A stretch of 64,000 bases of DNA, from NCBI RefSeq assembly GCF_020166345.1, contig NZ_JAIUJS010000004.1:372001-436000 (forward strand). Reading direction: 5' to 3'. The DNA is from Winogradskyella vincentii. Its GTDB lineage: Bacteria > Bacteroidota > Bacteroidia > Flavobacteriales > Flavobacteriaceae. Below the pieces are notes generated by a model, which ran no database searches, had not been told where the DNA came from, and worked only from the letters and a program-made list of their open reading frames with translations. Below, in pieces: positions 53,322 to 63,282 of this stretch. The position numbers and the translations under genes are program-made. The first letter of the stretch is position 1, and each line of letters begins with the position of its first letter.

Positions 53322-54104
53322 TTGGACGATTTACAACTTTGGGATTTTAGATTTATTGATTTTGTAGATGTCTTCCTCGTAGCTATACTTCTCTACTATA
53401 TTTATAAACTAGTAAAAGGCACAGTTGCTGTAAATATATTTATTGGCATACTGGTTATATACCTCGCATGGCGTCTTACGGACTACCTTCAAATGCATAT
53501 GCTCTACAGTATTTTTGATGGATTCATGAAGGTTGGGATTATTGCACTAATTGTGGTATTTCAACCAGAGATTAGAAAATTTCTATTACTAGTGGGTTCA
53601 ACAAATATTGGTGGTAAAAAAAGTATTTTCAAAAATTTTAAGTTTCTAAAAAACGAAGATCAAACCACGACAGATGTTGATGCAATTATCAATGCCTGCA
53701 GTAAAATGGGAGCTTCAAACACTGGTGCGTTGATTGTAATTGAGCGAAACAACAATTTAGATTTTTTAACTACTACAGGTGATGAAATGAACATATTAGT
53801 ATCACAGCCAATAATAGAAAGTATTTTCTTTAAAAATAGTCCGCTTCATGATGGAGCAATAATCGTAGACAAAAATGTAGTTAAAGCAACACGTGTTATA
53901 CTGCCTGTTAATAATGAAAAGAATATTCCAGCTCGATTTGGATTAAGGCACAGGGCTGCAATAGGTATAACAGAAAAAACAGATGCCATTGCTATTGCTG
54001 TGAGCGAAGAAACTGGACAGATCTCTTATATAAAAAATGGCGAATTTGTGATGTACAAGGACACACACGATTTAACAGAAAAAATCAAGAAAGACCTAGC
54101 CTAG
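53322..54104 (+). CDS. cdaA: Diadenylate cyclase
   Basis: A 260-residue membrane enzyme making c-di-AMP from two ATP. It has three N-terminal helices (FVDVFLVAILLYYIYKLV onward), the CdaA signature FQPEIRKFL, and the DAC domain with DGAIIV (catalytic Asp in LHDGA) and the RHRAAIG motif. It starts with TTG at 53322, which fits the typical N-terminus. Two DUF3667 genes follow, the first overlapping by one base. c-di-AMP controls osmotic balance and cell wall in other phyla. Confidence 0.93.
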   Translation: MDDLQLWDFRFIDFVDVFLVAILLYYIYKLVKGTVAVNIFIGILVIYLAWRLTDYLQMHMLYSIFDGFMKVGIIALIVVFQPEIRKFLLLVGSTNIGGKKSIFKNFKFLKNEDQTTTDVDAIINACSKMGASNTGALIVIERNNNLDFLTTTGDEMNILVSQPIIESIFFKNSPLHDGAIIVDKNVVKATRVILPVNNEKNIPARFGLRHRAAIGITEKTDAIAIAVSEETGQISYIKNGEFVMYKDTHDLTEKIKKDLA

Positions 54105-54910
54105 TGCAATGTAAAAATTGTCATACTACAATTGAAGATAATCAAAATTTTTGTTTTGAGTGTGGTGCAAAAAATATACGAAACCGCTTAAGACCAAAAG
54201 TCTTAATTAGACAAATTAATGAACAGTTTTTATCCATTGACAATAAATTCCTAAAGACATTTATTGATCTTTTTAAAAAACCCGAAGAGGTTATAAATGG
54301 TTACATTAATGGTACTAGAAAAAAATATATTGATGTATTACAGTATTTTGCAATTGCACTAACTCTTGTTGGGATACAAGTTTTTTTGATGGATTCGTTT
54401 TTTACTGAAGAATTAAATTCTTCATTTGAAACTTTAAAATCATTGGAATCAAATAGTAATTCTAAAAACAATCCCTTTAATATAAATCTTGAAAGTTTTG
54501 ATGATATTAACAGATATCAAAGTGTACTTTACGTGCTAACAATTCCTGTTTATGCCTTAGCAAGTTGGTTGGTTAATTTTATCATTAGACCAAATTTCTT
54601 TTATAATTTCACAGAACATTTGGTTTTAAACATCTACTACTATGCTCAGGTAATCATTATTACGGCCTTATTGAGTATTATTTTCCTGTGTTTTGGTTTA
54701 GACTATTTGGTAATATCGGGTGTCGTATCATTACTCAATTTCATTTATCATTTTTACACCTTAAAAAAGGTATTCAAACTAGATTTTTGGAATGGTATTG
54801 CGTTCTATTTATTAGTTATGGTGGTATTTGGTTTAATTGGATTTGTGATTGCAATAATACTTCTATTAATTGCATTCTTTTCTGGATTCTTTGATGCTAT
54901 TAAAAAATAA
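54104..54910 (+). CDS. DUF3667 zinc-ribbon membrane protein, copy 1
   Basis: A 268-residue protein starting with GTG that overlaps the cdaA stop (TAGTG). N-terminal zinc ribbon: CKNC at 3-6 and CFEC about ten residues later. A conserved FLKTFIDLFKKPEEVINGYINGTR segment follows, then four or so membrane helices. DUF3667 proteins are frequent in Bacteroidota with unknown function. Coupling to cdaA suggests a link to c-di-AMP or envelope control (inference). Confidence 0.88.
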   Translation: MQCKNCHTTIEDNQNFCFECGAKNIRNRLRPKVLIRQINEQFLSIDNKFLKTFIDLFKKPEEVINGYINGTRKKYIDVLQYFAIALTLVGIQVFLMDSFFTEELNSSFETLKSLESNSNSKNNPFNINLESFDDINRYQSVLYVLTIPVYALASWLVNFIIRPNFFYNFTEHLVLNIYYYAQVIIITALLSIIFLCFGLDYLVISGVVSLLNFIYHFYTLKKVFKLDFWNGIAFYLLVMVVFGLIGFVIAIILLLIAFFSGFFDAIKK

Positions 54911-54912
54911 TC

Positions 54913-55695
54913 ATGAATTGTAAAAATTGTAACATAGAACTACAAAAGCAAGACGACTACTGCAGATCATGTGGAGGACGAGTTATAAGAAATAGGTTAA
55001 CTCTTAAAAATCTATTTGAACATCTTAGTGAAACATTCTTTAATTATGACAATAAACTATTAAGAACTATAACAAACTTATTGCGCAAGCCAGAAGATGT
55101 TATCGTTGGTTATATTAATGGTGTAAGAAAAAAATATGTAAATCCTATCAGCTTTTTTGGCCTTGCAATAACTCTATCAGGATTATCCGTTTTTATATTA
55201 AAGAAGTTCTATCTGCAATATTTAGATTATTCACAGCTGTTTGAAGGTGTTGAAGCTTCTCAACAAATCTTTGATGCAACATCGAGCAATGCTTTAGAAT
55301 ACAACTCCTTAATCTATTCTTTTATAGTACCATTTTTTGCAATAATTTCATGGGTAGTATTTTTGGACAAGAAATTTAATTTCACCGAACACGTAATAAT
55401 TTACTTGTACTCTATGTCCTTGATGAGTATATTTTCGGTCTTATTGTCCCAAACTGTACTTCTACTAGTACCAGACCAATTCCTATTATATAGTATATTA
55501 ACTTGGCCATTAATGTTTATATACCATGCCTATATTCTCAAAAGAATATTCAAACTATCTATTGGATCGTTAATATTAAAGTCCTTTATTTTCTTTGCGT
55601 TGTTTTTTGTGCTTTATATGGGATTATCCATTTTAGCATTTTTAATAATGCTTGCAACAGGCACTATTGATCTAGAGTCGTTAAAACCCAAATAA
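54913..55695 (+). CDS. DUF3667 zinc-ribbon membrane protein, copy 2
   Basis: A 260-residue paralogue of the preceding gene, with the same zinc ribbon (CKNC, CRSC) and the matching LLRTITNLLRKPEDVIVGYINGVRKKY block, then about five hydrophobic helices. It starts 2 bp after copy 1, and its stop directly abuts the stop of the convergent ABC exporter gene with no bases between. Likely a tandem duplication; the copies have diverged in their membrane parts. Confidence 0.88.
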   Translation: MNCKNCNIELQKQDDYCRSCGGRVIRNRLTLKNLFEHLSETFFNYDNKLLRTITNLLRKPEDVIVGYINGVRKKYVNPISFFGLAITLSGLSVFILKKFYLQYLDYSQLFEGVEASQQIFDATSSNALEYNSLIYSFIVPFFAIISWVVFLDKKFNFTEHVIIYLYSMSLMSIFSVLLSQTVLLLVPDQFLLYSILTWPLMFIYHAYILKRIFKLSIGSLILKSFIFFALFFVLYMGLSILAFLIMLATGTIDLESLKPK

Positions 55696-57465
55696 CTAGA
55701 CTGGTTCTTCCTTTAAAAACTGAACTTCATAAAGATTCTTGTAGTAGCCATTTTCCTTTTTGAGTAAAGATTTATGAGTGCCCATTTCTACGATTTGACC
55801 AGCATCCATCACAATAATTTTATCAGCTTGCTGAATTGTAGCCAGTCTATGCGCAATAATTATGGACGTTCTACCAGAGGTAATTTTATCGGTTGCATCC
55901 TGTATCAATTGTTCAGAATAAGAATCAACTGAAGATGTTGCCTCATCTAAAATTAAGATACTTGGATTTGTAACATAAGCCCTAAGAAATGATATTAACT
56001 GGCGCTGACCAGAAGAGAGCATTACACCACGTTCCTTAACGTTATAGTGATAACCACCAGGTAAACTAGAAATAAACTCATGTATACCAATAGCTTTAGC
56101 CGCAGTTACAACATCTTCTTCAGTGATGTATTCGTTGTTTAGTGTAATATTATTTAAAATGGTATCTGCAAACAAAAAGACATCTTGCAATACAACAGCT
56201 ATCTGATTTCTTAGTGAATTCAATGTCATCTCCTTAATGTCAGTACCGTCAATTTTAATTGCTCCAGCATCAATCTCATAAAATCGGTTAAGCAGATTTA
56301 TTATAGTTGACTTTCCTGCACCAGTGGCTCCCACTATGGCAACCGTCTCTCCAGCTTCGACATTAAACGAAATACCTTTTAAAACTTCTTCATCTTTAAT
56401 ATAAGAGAATCGTACATTTTCAAATTCTAAATCGCCTTTGAAGTGGTTAGCAATTTGGGTTCCTTTATCGTCAATATTAGAATCTGTATCCAATACTTTA
56501 AATACACGATCTGCTGCTACCATACCCATTTGCAACGTATTAAATTTATTAGCTATTTGATACAATGGTCTAAATAGCATTGGTATAAACATGGTGAATG
56601 CTATTAAATCACCAAGTGTGGTACCTGGCAATGTAGCAACAACTCCATAACCTCCAATTAAAATAACCAATGCCATAGTTACTGACGATACAAATTCTGC
56701 AACCGGGAAAAATATAGAGTTGTACCAAACGGTTTTTAACCATCCTTTTTTATGGCGTTCGTTTATGGCTTTAAATTTTCTGTATTCTATTGTTTCACGA
56801 GTGAATAGTTGGACTATTTTCATTCCTGTTACACGTTCTTGTACGAAGGAATTTAAATTTGAAACCTCAGTACGTACATCTTCAAACGCACGCTTCATAT
56901 ATTTTTGAAAGATCTTTGTAGCAAAAACTATAATTGGCATTGCCACAAATACAATAAGACTCAATTTTAGATTAATGAAGGCCATAAAACCTGCAACTAC
57001 AGCCATCTTTAAGATATCACTAAATATCATGAACAATCCTTGCCCAAAAATATCGGCAATACGCTCCATATCAGTTACAGCACGTGTAATTAAAACTCCT
57101 ACTGACGACTTATCAAAATAGGTCATTTTAAACTTAAGCATGTGCTTAAAAAGTTTTACCCTTATATCCCTAACAACAGACTGACCTAGCCAACTTGCAT
57201 AGTATATAAATAGCAATTGAGAGACAACCTCAAATATTAACAATACCAGCATTATTAACATGTAAAAAACAAATCCATCGTATTCCTTATTTGCTATTTT
57301 TACATCAATGGCTTCTTTTAACACATAAGGTCTAAACGCTCCAAAAACGGCCAATCCAATAACACAAATAAGGGAAATAATAAATACTGTACGATAAGGT
57401 CTTATGTACTGTAACAATCGCTTAAACAACGAAACATCAAATATTTTCTTTCCTTCTTCTGCCAT
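55696..57465 (-). CDS. ABC exporter, fused permease and ATPase (MsbA-like)
   Basis: A 589-residue half-transporter with six helices (residues 1-320) and an ATPase domain. Walker A is GATGAGKSTIINLLNRFYE near 375, the signature is LSSGQRQ (Ser for the second-position Gly), and Walker B is ILILDEATSSVD. It should work as a homodimer exporting lipids or hydrophobic compounds. It lies one base after truA, which suggests co-transcription. Confidence 0.9.
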   Translation of the reverse strand: MAEEGKKIFDVSLFKRLLQYIRPYRTVFIISLICVIGLAVFGAFRPYVLKEAIDVKIANKEYDGFVFYMLIMLVLLIFEVVSQLLFIYYASWLGQSVVRDIRVKLFKHMLKFKMTYFDKSSVGVLITRAVTDMERIADIFGQGLFMIFSDILKMAVVAGFMAFINLKLSLIVFVAMPIIVFATKIFQKYMKRAFEDVRTEVSNLNSFVQERVTGMKIVQLFTRETIEYRKFKAINERHKKGWLKTVWYNSIFFPVAEFVSSVTMALVILIGGYGVVATLPGTTLGDLIAFTMFIPMLFRPLYQIANKFNTLQMGMVAADRVFKVLDTDSNIDDKGTQIANHFKGDLEFENVRFSYIKDEEVLKGISFNVEAGETVAIVGATGAGKSTIINLLNRFYEIDAGAIKIDGTDIKEMTLNSLRNQIAVVLQDVFLFADTILNNITLNNEYITEEDVVTAAKAIGIHEFISSLPGGYHYNVKERGVMLSSGQRQLISFLRAYVTNPSILILDEATSSVDSYSEQLIQDATDKITSGRTSIIIAHRLATIQQADKIIVMDAGQIVEMGTHKSLLKKENGYYKNLYEVQFLKEEPV

Positions 57466-57466
57466 A

Positions 57467-58264
57467 TTATGCCGAAACTATATCGGAATCTGTTTTATAA
57501 ATGTCTTCAGGATATTTAATATCCACTAAACTTAACCCTTGTGCCGGTACTGAATATCCTGCCTCACTTCTATCCTGAGAAGCAATAATCTTATGCAATT
57601 CATTAGGCGTCATTTTTCCTAGACCAATATTCACCATAGTACCTACTATTGCTCTTACCATATTTCGCAAAAATCGATCTGCAGAAATCACAAATAGAAG
57701 TTCGTTGTTCTTTTCTTGCCAATGAGCTTCCTTAATATCACAATTATACGTTTTTACATCTGTATTTGACTTAGAAAAGCATTGAAAATCCTTATACTCA
57801 AATAAGATTTTGCAAGCATCATTCATTTTGCTAACATCCAGTTGTTTTTGCAATTGATAAGAAAAATCAAAATTAAATACATTTTTATGTGTTGAGATTC
57901 TGTAATGATAAGTCCTACTCATTGCATCAAAACGAGCATGCGCATCTGTTTTTACCTTCCTTATTTTAGATATAGCTATATCTCTTGGCAAGAAAGAGTT
58001 TAATTTATAAACTAAGTCAAGTGAATCTAATTTACCTTCATAGTCAAAATGAGCAAACATTTTTGAGGCATGCACACCAGTATCAGTTCTACCCGCACCA
58101 ACAATTGAAATTTTATCATTTAACAAAGTAGATAATGCTTTCTCTATCACCTCCTGCACCGTAATTGCATTAGGTTGATTTTGCCAGCCATGATAGGCCT
58201 TGCCATTGTACGATAGTTCTAGAAAATATCTCAAAAGATTACCTATTTTTGCTATATAATTCAC
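57467..58264 (-). CDS. truA: tRNA pseudouridine synthase A
   Basis: A 265-residue enzyme converting uridines 38-40 of tRNA anticodon arms. The catalytic Asp is in GRTDTGVHA (Asp61), and RNMVRAIVGTMV and HARFDAMSRTY are conserved. The ATG at 58264 gives about ten more residues than relatives, whose N-terminus begins near RYFLELSYNG, so a TTG start at 58234 is possible. Upstream gene is divergent by 43 bp. Confidence 0.93.
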   Translation of the reverse strand: MNYIAKIGNLLRYFLELSYNGKAYHGWQNQPNAITVQEVIEKALSTLLNDKISIVGAGRTDTGVHASKMFAHFDYEGKLDSLDLVYKLNSFLPRDIAISKIRKVKTDAHARFDAMSRTYHYRISTHKNVFNFDFSYQLQKQLDVSKMNDACKILFEYKDFQCFSKSNTDVKTYNCDIKEAHWQEKNNELLFVISADRFLRNMVRAIVGTMVNIGLGKMTPNELHKIIASQDRSEAGYSVPAQGLSLVDIKYPEDIYKTDSDIVSA

Positions 58265-58307
58265 AAAGATAAACAGATTTAAGAGTTATAATCACAATAT
58301 TATCTTA

Positions 58308-58799
58308 ATGCAAAAAATCCTCCTTCTCTCAGATACTCATAGTTATATAGACGATAATATTATTAAACATGTTAAGCAAGCTGATGAGGTATGGCATGCC
58401 GGTGATATTGGTGATTTGCATGTAACTGACACAATAAAAAACCTTAAACCTCTTAGAGCTGTATATGGTAATATAGACGATTCAAAAGCAAGAGCAGAAT
58501 TTCCATTGCACAACAGGTTTAAGTGCGAAGAATTAGACATTTGGATAACACATATAGGTGGATACCCACCTAAATATAATAATAGAATACGTGAGGAATT
58601 AAGGAACAATCCTCCAGATATTTTTATTTGCGGCCATTCTCATATTTTAAAAGTAATGCCCGACAAAAAATTGAACTTATTACATATGAATCCTGGAGCG
58701 ATTGGTAAACATGGTTTTCATAAGGCCCGAACAATGTTAAGATTTACAATCAATGGAAGTAACATAAACAACTTGGAAATTATAGAGTACAAAAGATAG
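58308..58799 (+). CDS. Metallophosphoesterase, YfcE/MJ0936 family
   Basis: A 163-residue calcineurin-like enzyme. Metal ligands: SDTHSYID (Asp, His), AGDIGD (Asp), GNIDD (Asn, Asp), THIGG (His), and CGHSHI (His pair). It belongs to the small phosphodiesterase group that cleaves cyclic dinucleotide- or nucleotide-type phosphodiesters in vitro. Physiological substrate unknown. Divergent from truA, with a strong terminator downstream. Confidence 0.9.
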   Translation: MQKILLLSDTHSYIDDNIIKHVKQADEVWHAGDIGDLHVTDTIKNLKPLRAVYGNIDDSKARAEFPLHNRFKCEELDIWITHIGGYPPKYNNRIREELRNNPPDIFICGHSHILKVMPDKKLNLLHMNPGAIGKHGFHKARTMLRFTINGSNINNLEIIEYKR

Positions 58800-58805
58800 A
58801 AAATG

Positions 58806-58835
58806 AAAAACCCAGACGACAGCGTCTGGGTTTTT
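58806..58835. terminator. Bidirectional terminator
   Basis: AAAAACCCAGACG, loop ACAG, CGTCTGGGTTTTT: a perfect 13-bp stem with T tracts on both strands, between the phosphoesterase and the convergent DUF4293 gene. Confidence 0.9.
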
Positions 58836-58863
58836 CGCACTAATACTACTAAGATTTTAGGTT

Positions 58864-59274
58864 CTATCGTAATCTATCTACAGATTTTACAAGATCTTCG
58901 TCCTTTTTAATAGCCTTGTTAGCCAAGGCTAAACACACAATAGAAAAAACAGGAAGAAGAATCCCAATACCTTTCTCAGAAACGTTAGTTTCTCCAGATA
59001 AATTTAGAGATTGAGTTACAAAGATTCCTAGTAAAATAAAGTTTAATATTATATTAAGTCGACCCAAAACAAACTGAGTCTTCCTTTTCTTAAAACTAAA
59101 AATTGAAATTAAAGATAACAAAGCAGAGCCAATAAATAGGCCTAAATACAAATAATTATCTAGGGCAAATACTTCTGCGCCCTCGCTATTTGTCCATAAA
59201 CGAAATACAAAAATAAGACCAGCAGATATTACGGCTGCCAGAAATAAATATAGTGTCTGTATTCTCTGTATCAT
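58864..59274 (-). CDS. DUF4293 membrane protein
   Basis: A 136-residue protein of four membrane helices. The start MIQRIQTLYLFLAAVISAGLI is the typical DUF4293 N-terminus, and helix three (VLGRLNIILNFILLGIFV) and helix four (LPVFSIVCLALANKAI) follow. It is often next to rho in Bacteroidota, as here, and divergent from it. Function unknown. Confidence 0.88.
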   Translation of the reverse strand: MIQRIQTLYLFLAAVISAGLIFVFRLWTNSEGAEVFALDNYLYLGLFIGSALLSLISIFSFKKRKTQFVLGRLNIILNFILLGIFVTQSLNLSGETNVSEKGIGILLPVFSIVCLALANKAIKKDEDLVKSVDRLR

Positions 59275-59493
59275 ATCTTTTATTAAAAAAGCTTTGCAAA
59301 ATTAGTAGTTTATTTTTTAAAAAGATAGAATTTAATTTAAAATAAAATTGTATTATTGCAACAGAAAGTAAAGACAAGAACGTATGTCGCTTTCCAATCT
59401 TCCGAATTAATTTCACTTTTTTTCTTTTTATTTCATTTAGAAAATTTTGAGTTAATAATATCGAAACTATAATACATTATATTACATATACGA

Positions 59494-61113
59494 ATGTTTG
59501 AAATTTCACAGTTAAAAGCTAAGAAGCTACCTGAATTGCAGGATATAGCCAAGCAACTAAAAGTACCTAAATTTAGAAGTTTAAAAAAATTAGACTTGGT
59601 TTATCAAATCCTAGATTACCAAGCAGCAAATCCTGCCGCAGTAAAAGAAAAAGTTGAGGTAAAACCACAATCTGATTCTAAACAAAACAATCAGAGACAA
59701 AAGCGTGGTAGAGTTCAGCGTCAGCCTCAGGATAACAAAGGGCAGCAACAACAGTCTGGCAACAATCCAAAACAACAGGAGGAAAAAAAGACCTCAGACA
59801 ACAAACAGAACAAACAACAAGATCACAAGGGCAAGGAAAGAAATGAGGATAAGTCTAAAGTTCGTAATGATGACAAAAAAAGATCTAATAACGATAATAG
59901 ACAGCAGCATCGCTCTAAAGATCAAAACCGAAACAACAATAATAAAAACAACGGCAATAAGGATAACAGAAACCGTTATCGAGAGCCAGATTTTGAGTTT
60001 GATGCAATTATTGAAAGTGAAGGAGTCTTAGACATTATGCAGGATGGTTATGGGTTTTTAAGATCATCAGACTATAACTACCTTACTTCACCAGATGATA
60101 TTTATGTTTCACAATCTCAAATAAGATTATTTGGATTAAAAACAGGTGATACTGTACTTGGACATGTAAGACCACCAAAAGAAGGCGAGAAATATTTCCC
60201 ATTAATTAAAGTAAGTAAAATTAATGGTCAAAATCCACAAGTTGTAAGAGACCGTGTGGCGTTTGAACATTTAACACCATTGTTTCCTCAAGAAAAATTT
60301 AATATAGCGGAGCGTCAATCTACAATTTCTACAAGAATTATGGATTTGTTCTCTCCTATAGGTAAGGGTCAACGTGGTATGATTGTTTCTCAACCAAAAA
60401 CTGGTAAAACAATGTTACTTAAGGATGTTGCAAATGCAATTGCAGCCAATCACCCAGAAGTATATCAAATGATATTACTTATTGATGAGCGACCTGAAGA
60501 GGTAACAGATATGCAGAGAAACGTTCGTGGGGAAGTAATTGCATCAACGTTTGACAAGGAAGCACATGAACATGTCAAAATTGCAAACATTGTTTTAGAG
60601 AAAGCTAAGCGTTTAGTAGAATGCGGACATGATGTTGTTATTTTACTAGATTCAATTACAAGATTGGCACGTGCTTACAATACCGTACAACCTGCATCTG
60701 GTAAAATATTATCAGGTGGTGTAGATGCTAATGCACTTCATAAACCAAAACGTTTTTTCGGTGCTGCAAGAAATATTGAAAATGGAGGATCATTAACTAT
60801 TATTGCTACGGCACTAACGGAAACTGGATCTAAAATGGACGAAGTTATTTTTGAAGAATTTAAAGGTACGGGTAACATGGAGTTACAATTAGATAGAAAG
60901 ATATCTAATAGACGTATTTTCCCTGCAATCGACTTAACTAGTTCAAGCACAAGACGTGATGATTTATTATTAGATGATAATACGATTCAAAGAATGTGGG
61001 TAATGAGAAAATATCTTGCAGATATGAATCCTGTTGAAGCAATGGAGTTTATTAATGATCGATTCAAACAAACTAGAAATAATGAAGAATTCCTAATTTC
61101 AATGAATGGTTAG
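59494..61113 (+). CDS. rho: Transcription termination factor Rho with disordered insert
   Basis: A 539-residue hexameric RNA helicase. N-terminal helical part (1-55), then a disordered insert rich in Asn, Gln, Lys and Arg (about 58-163), the RNA-binding cold-shock-like domain (about 170-245, [11 protein letters not shown]), and the ATPase with P-loop [10 protein letters not shown] near 305-315. [10 protein letters not shown], the Q-loop SGGVDANAL and the catalytic Arg region are present. The insert is much longer than in E. coli; in Bacteroides Rho a similar insert supports phase separation. A leader of about 200 bp precedes the gene. Confidence 0.96.
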   Translation: MFEISQLKAKKLPELQDIAKQLKVPKFRSLKKLDLVYQILDYQAANPAAVKEKVEVKPQSDSKQNNQRQKRGRVQRQPQDNKGQQQQSGNNPKQQEEKKTSDNKQNKQQDHKGKERNEDKSKVRNDDKKRSNNDNRQQHRSKDQNRNNNNKNNGNKDNRNRYREPDFEFDAIIESEGVLDIMQDGYGFLRSSDYNYLTSPDDIYVSQSQIRLFGLKTGDTVLGHVRPPKEGEKYFPLIKVSKINGQNPQVVRDRVAFEHLTPLFPQEKFNIAERQSTISTRIMDLFSPIGKGQRGMIVSQPKTGKTMLLKDVANAIAANHPEVYQMILLIDERPEEVTDMQRNVRGEVIASTFDKEAHEHVKIANIVLEKAKRLVECGHDVVILLDSITRLARAYNTVQPASGKILSGGVDANALHKPKRFFGAARNIENGGSLTIIATALTETGSKMDEVIFEEFKGTGNMELQLDRKISNRRIFPAIDLTSSSTRRDDLLLDDNTIQRMWVMRKYLADMNPVEAMEFINDRFKQTRNNEEFLISMNG

Positions 61114-61139
61114 GTAATTCAATTCTATTATAAAAAAGC

Positions 61140-61168
61140 AAAACCTCAAGAAATTCTTGAGGTTTTTT
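61140..61168 (+). terminator. Terminator of rho
   Basis: AAAACCTCAAG (61140-61150) pairs with CTTGAGGTTTT (61156-61166), followed by T residues, 27 bp after the rho stop. Confidence 0.85.
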
Positions 61169-61191
61169 ATTTATGTAAAGATTTATATATA

Positions 61192-61228
61192 GCAACAAAA
61201 AAAAGCCTTTCATTATCTGAAAGGCTTT
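61192..61228 (-). terminator. Terminator of rpsT
   Basis: AAAGCCTTTCA (61202-61212) pairs with TGAAAGGCTTT (61218-61228). On the minus strand the stem is followed by a long T tract (A run at 61196-61204). Confidence 0.85.
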
Positions 61229-61249
61229 GAATTTTTTATTTAAGTCTGA

Positions 61250-61501
61250 TTATAACGCTGCTACGTGCTTTGTTAAATTAGCTTTTAAGTTTCCTGCCTT
61301 GTTAGAGTGGATTACGTTTTTCTTCGCCAATTTATCAATCATACTAATAACGGAAGGTAACATTTTTTGAGCTTCTTTAGCATCAGTTATTTCACGTAAT
61401 TTCTTAATTGCATTACGTGTAGTCTTGTGCTGATATCTATTAAGCACTCTTCTTTTTTCGTTACTTCTTATTCTTTTTAAAGCTGACTTATGATTTGCCA
61501 T
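61250..61501 (-). CDS. rpsT: Ribosomal protein S20
   Basis: An 83-residue basic protein of the small subunit: MANHKSALKRIRSNEKRR at the N-terminus and KGKIHxNKA-like KNVIHSNKAGNLK near the end are diagnostic. The start at 61501 is taken because S20 always begins MANH. A longer in-frame start at 61657 would run through the tRNA-Glu gene. It lies 23 bp downstream of that tRNA on the same strand. Confidence 0.97.
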   Translation of the reverse strand: MANHKSALKRIRSNEKRRVLNRYQHKTTRNAIKKLREITDAKEAQKMLPSVISMIDKLAKKNVIHSNKAGNLKANLTKHVAAL

Positions 61502-61524
61502 TTTATTTTTCTTATTAAAAGTTG

Positions 61525-61596
61525 TAGCCCGTAGGGGAATCGAACCCCTCTTACCAGGATGAAAACCTGGCGTCCTAGCCGATAGACGAACGGGCC
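61525..61596 (-). tRNA. tRNA-Glu (anticodon TTC)
   Basis: A 72-nt cloverleaf on the minus strand. The acceptor GGCCCGT pairs with ACGGGCT, the anticodon arm is CCAGG-TTTTCAT-CCTGG with TTC, and the T arm is GAGGGGTTCGATTCCCCT. CCA is not encoded. It sits between proS and rpsT. Confidence 0.96.
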
Positions 61597-61703
61597 ATTT
61601 AGTTATTTCACCATTAAATGAACTTACAATGTTTCCATTGCGGATGCAAAAATACAACTATTTTTAAATGTTGCAACTACTAATAAAAATTTTTTGATTT
61701 TTT

Positions 61704-63182
61704 TTAGTAAGCCTTTGCAAAAAGAACACGCTTATTAGATGGTTTACCACTGTAAACACAAGAGCCTTCCTCCTCTGCACTGTCAATTGGTATACACCTA
61801 ATTGTTGCTTTGGTAAGATCTTTAATCTTCTGCTCAGTTTCTGCAGAACCATCCCAATGGGCAGAAATAAAACCTGTTTTATTTTCTAAAACTTTTTTGA
61901 AACTTTCAAAATCATCAACCTCCGTAATATGAGAATTCCTAAATTCCAAAGCTTTATTAAACAAGTTTTCTTGGATCTCCTCTAATAAATCTTCAACCAC
62001 AACGGATAACCTATCTAGAATTACCGTTTGTTTCGATAAATTGTCACGTCTTGCTAGTTCTACAGTCTCATCTTCCAAATCCTTAGGGCCTATAGCTATA
62101 CGCAATGGCACGCCTTGTAATTCGTGTTGCGCAAACTTTGCTCCTGGTCTCAACGTATCTCTTTTGTCAAATTTTACAGAAATTCCACGTTCCTTTAAAT
62201 TGTCAATAATCTCATTAGATAGTTCAGCTATCTTCTCAAATTGCTCTTCATTTCTATATATAGGTACAATTACTACTTGATATGGTGCCAGATTTGGTGG
62301 TAACACCAGTCCCTTATCATCACTATGAGTCATAATTAACGCACCCATTAAGCGTGTTGAAACTCCCCAAGATGTTGCCCAGACGAAATCTTGCTTACCC
62401 TCTTTATTAGTGAATTTAACATCAAATGCTTTTGCAAAGTTCTGACCTAAGAAATGCGAAGTACCTGCTTGAAGCGCCTTACCATCTTGCATCAGTGCTT
62501 CAATGCACATGGTCTCTTCAGCACCAGCAAATCTTTCACTTTCCGTTTTTAAACCTTGTATTACAGGAATTGCCATGAAATTTTCTGCAAATGTTGCATA
62601 AACATTATTAATTAGTTTAGTCTCTTCCCAAGCCTCTTCTTTAGTTGCATGTGCTGTGTGGCCCTCTTGCCATAAAAATTCTGCAGTTCTTAAAAACAAT
62701 CTTGTACGCATTTCCCATCGTACAACATTGGCCCACTGATTTACAAGTATTGGCAAATCACGATAAGACTGTATCCATCCCTTATAAGTATTCCAAATAA
62801 TTGCCTCACTTGTTGGGCGTACAACCAACTCCTCTTCTAATCGCGCTTCAGGATCAACTCTTAATTTCCCTTCATTATCTGGATCATTCTGTAATCTATA
62901 ATGAGTAACAACAGCACATTCCTTGGCAAATCCCTCCGCATTCTTCTCTTCTGCTTCAAATAAACTCTTAGGTACAAAAAGTGGAAAATAGGCATTGACA
63001 TGTCCTGTATCTTTGAACATTCTATCTAATTCCGCTTGCATTTTTTCCCAAATAGCATAACCATATGGTTTTATAACCATACACCCTCTGACTGCAGAAT
63101 TCTCAGCCAAATCAGCTTTTACAACTAATTCATTATACCATTTTGAATAATCCTCAGCTCTACTCGTAAGATTTTTACTCAT
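61704..63182 (-). CDS. proS: Prolyl-tRNA synthetase, eukaryotic/archaeal-like form
   Basis: A 492-residue class II synthetase without the editing (INS) insertion of E. coli ProS. Class II motifs: [10 protein letters not shown] (motif 2 region), [20 protein letters not shown], and the [21 protein letters not shown] motif 3 area, followed by an anticodon-binding domain and the C-terminal zinc-like tail ending in a Tyr. This shorter eukaryote-like type is usual in Bacteroidota. It is divergent from the partial lipoprotein gene at 63283, with 100 bp between. Confidence 0.96.
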   Translation of the reverse strand: MSKNLTSRAEDYSKWYNELVVKADLAENSAVRGCMVIKPYGYAIWEKMQAELDRMFKDTGHVNAYFPLFVPKSLFEAEEKNAEGFAKECAVVTHYRLQNDPDNEGKLRVDPEARLEEELVVRPTSEAIIWNTYKGWIQSYRDLPILVNQWANVVRWEMRTRLFLRTAEFLWQEGHTAHATKEEAWEETKLINNVYATFAENFMAIPVIQGLKTESERFAGAEETMCIEALMQDGKALQAGTSHFLGQNFAKAFDVKFTNKEGKQDFVWATSWGVSTRLMGALIMTHSDDKGLVLPPNLAPYQVVIVPIYRNEEQFEKIAELSNEIIDNLKERGISVKFDKRDTLRPGAKFAQHELQGVPLRIAIGPKDLEDETVELARRDNLSKQTVILDRLSVVVEDLLEEIQENLFNKALEFRNSHITEVDDFESFKKVLENKTGFISAHWDGSAETEQKIKDLTKATIRCIPIDSAEEEGSCVYSGKPSNKRVLFAKAY

Positions 63183-63282
63183 TTTCAGTGTTTTGGCACA
63201 GATATTGTGCTTATGTTAAATAAAAAAATAGTTCAGCAAAACTAACTATTTTTGCTATGTTCAACAATAAAATAAAAGAGAT

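Noticed and set aside
61502..61657. N-terminal extension of ribosomal protein S20
   Set aside because: It reads through tRNA-Glu, and S20 begins at MANH.
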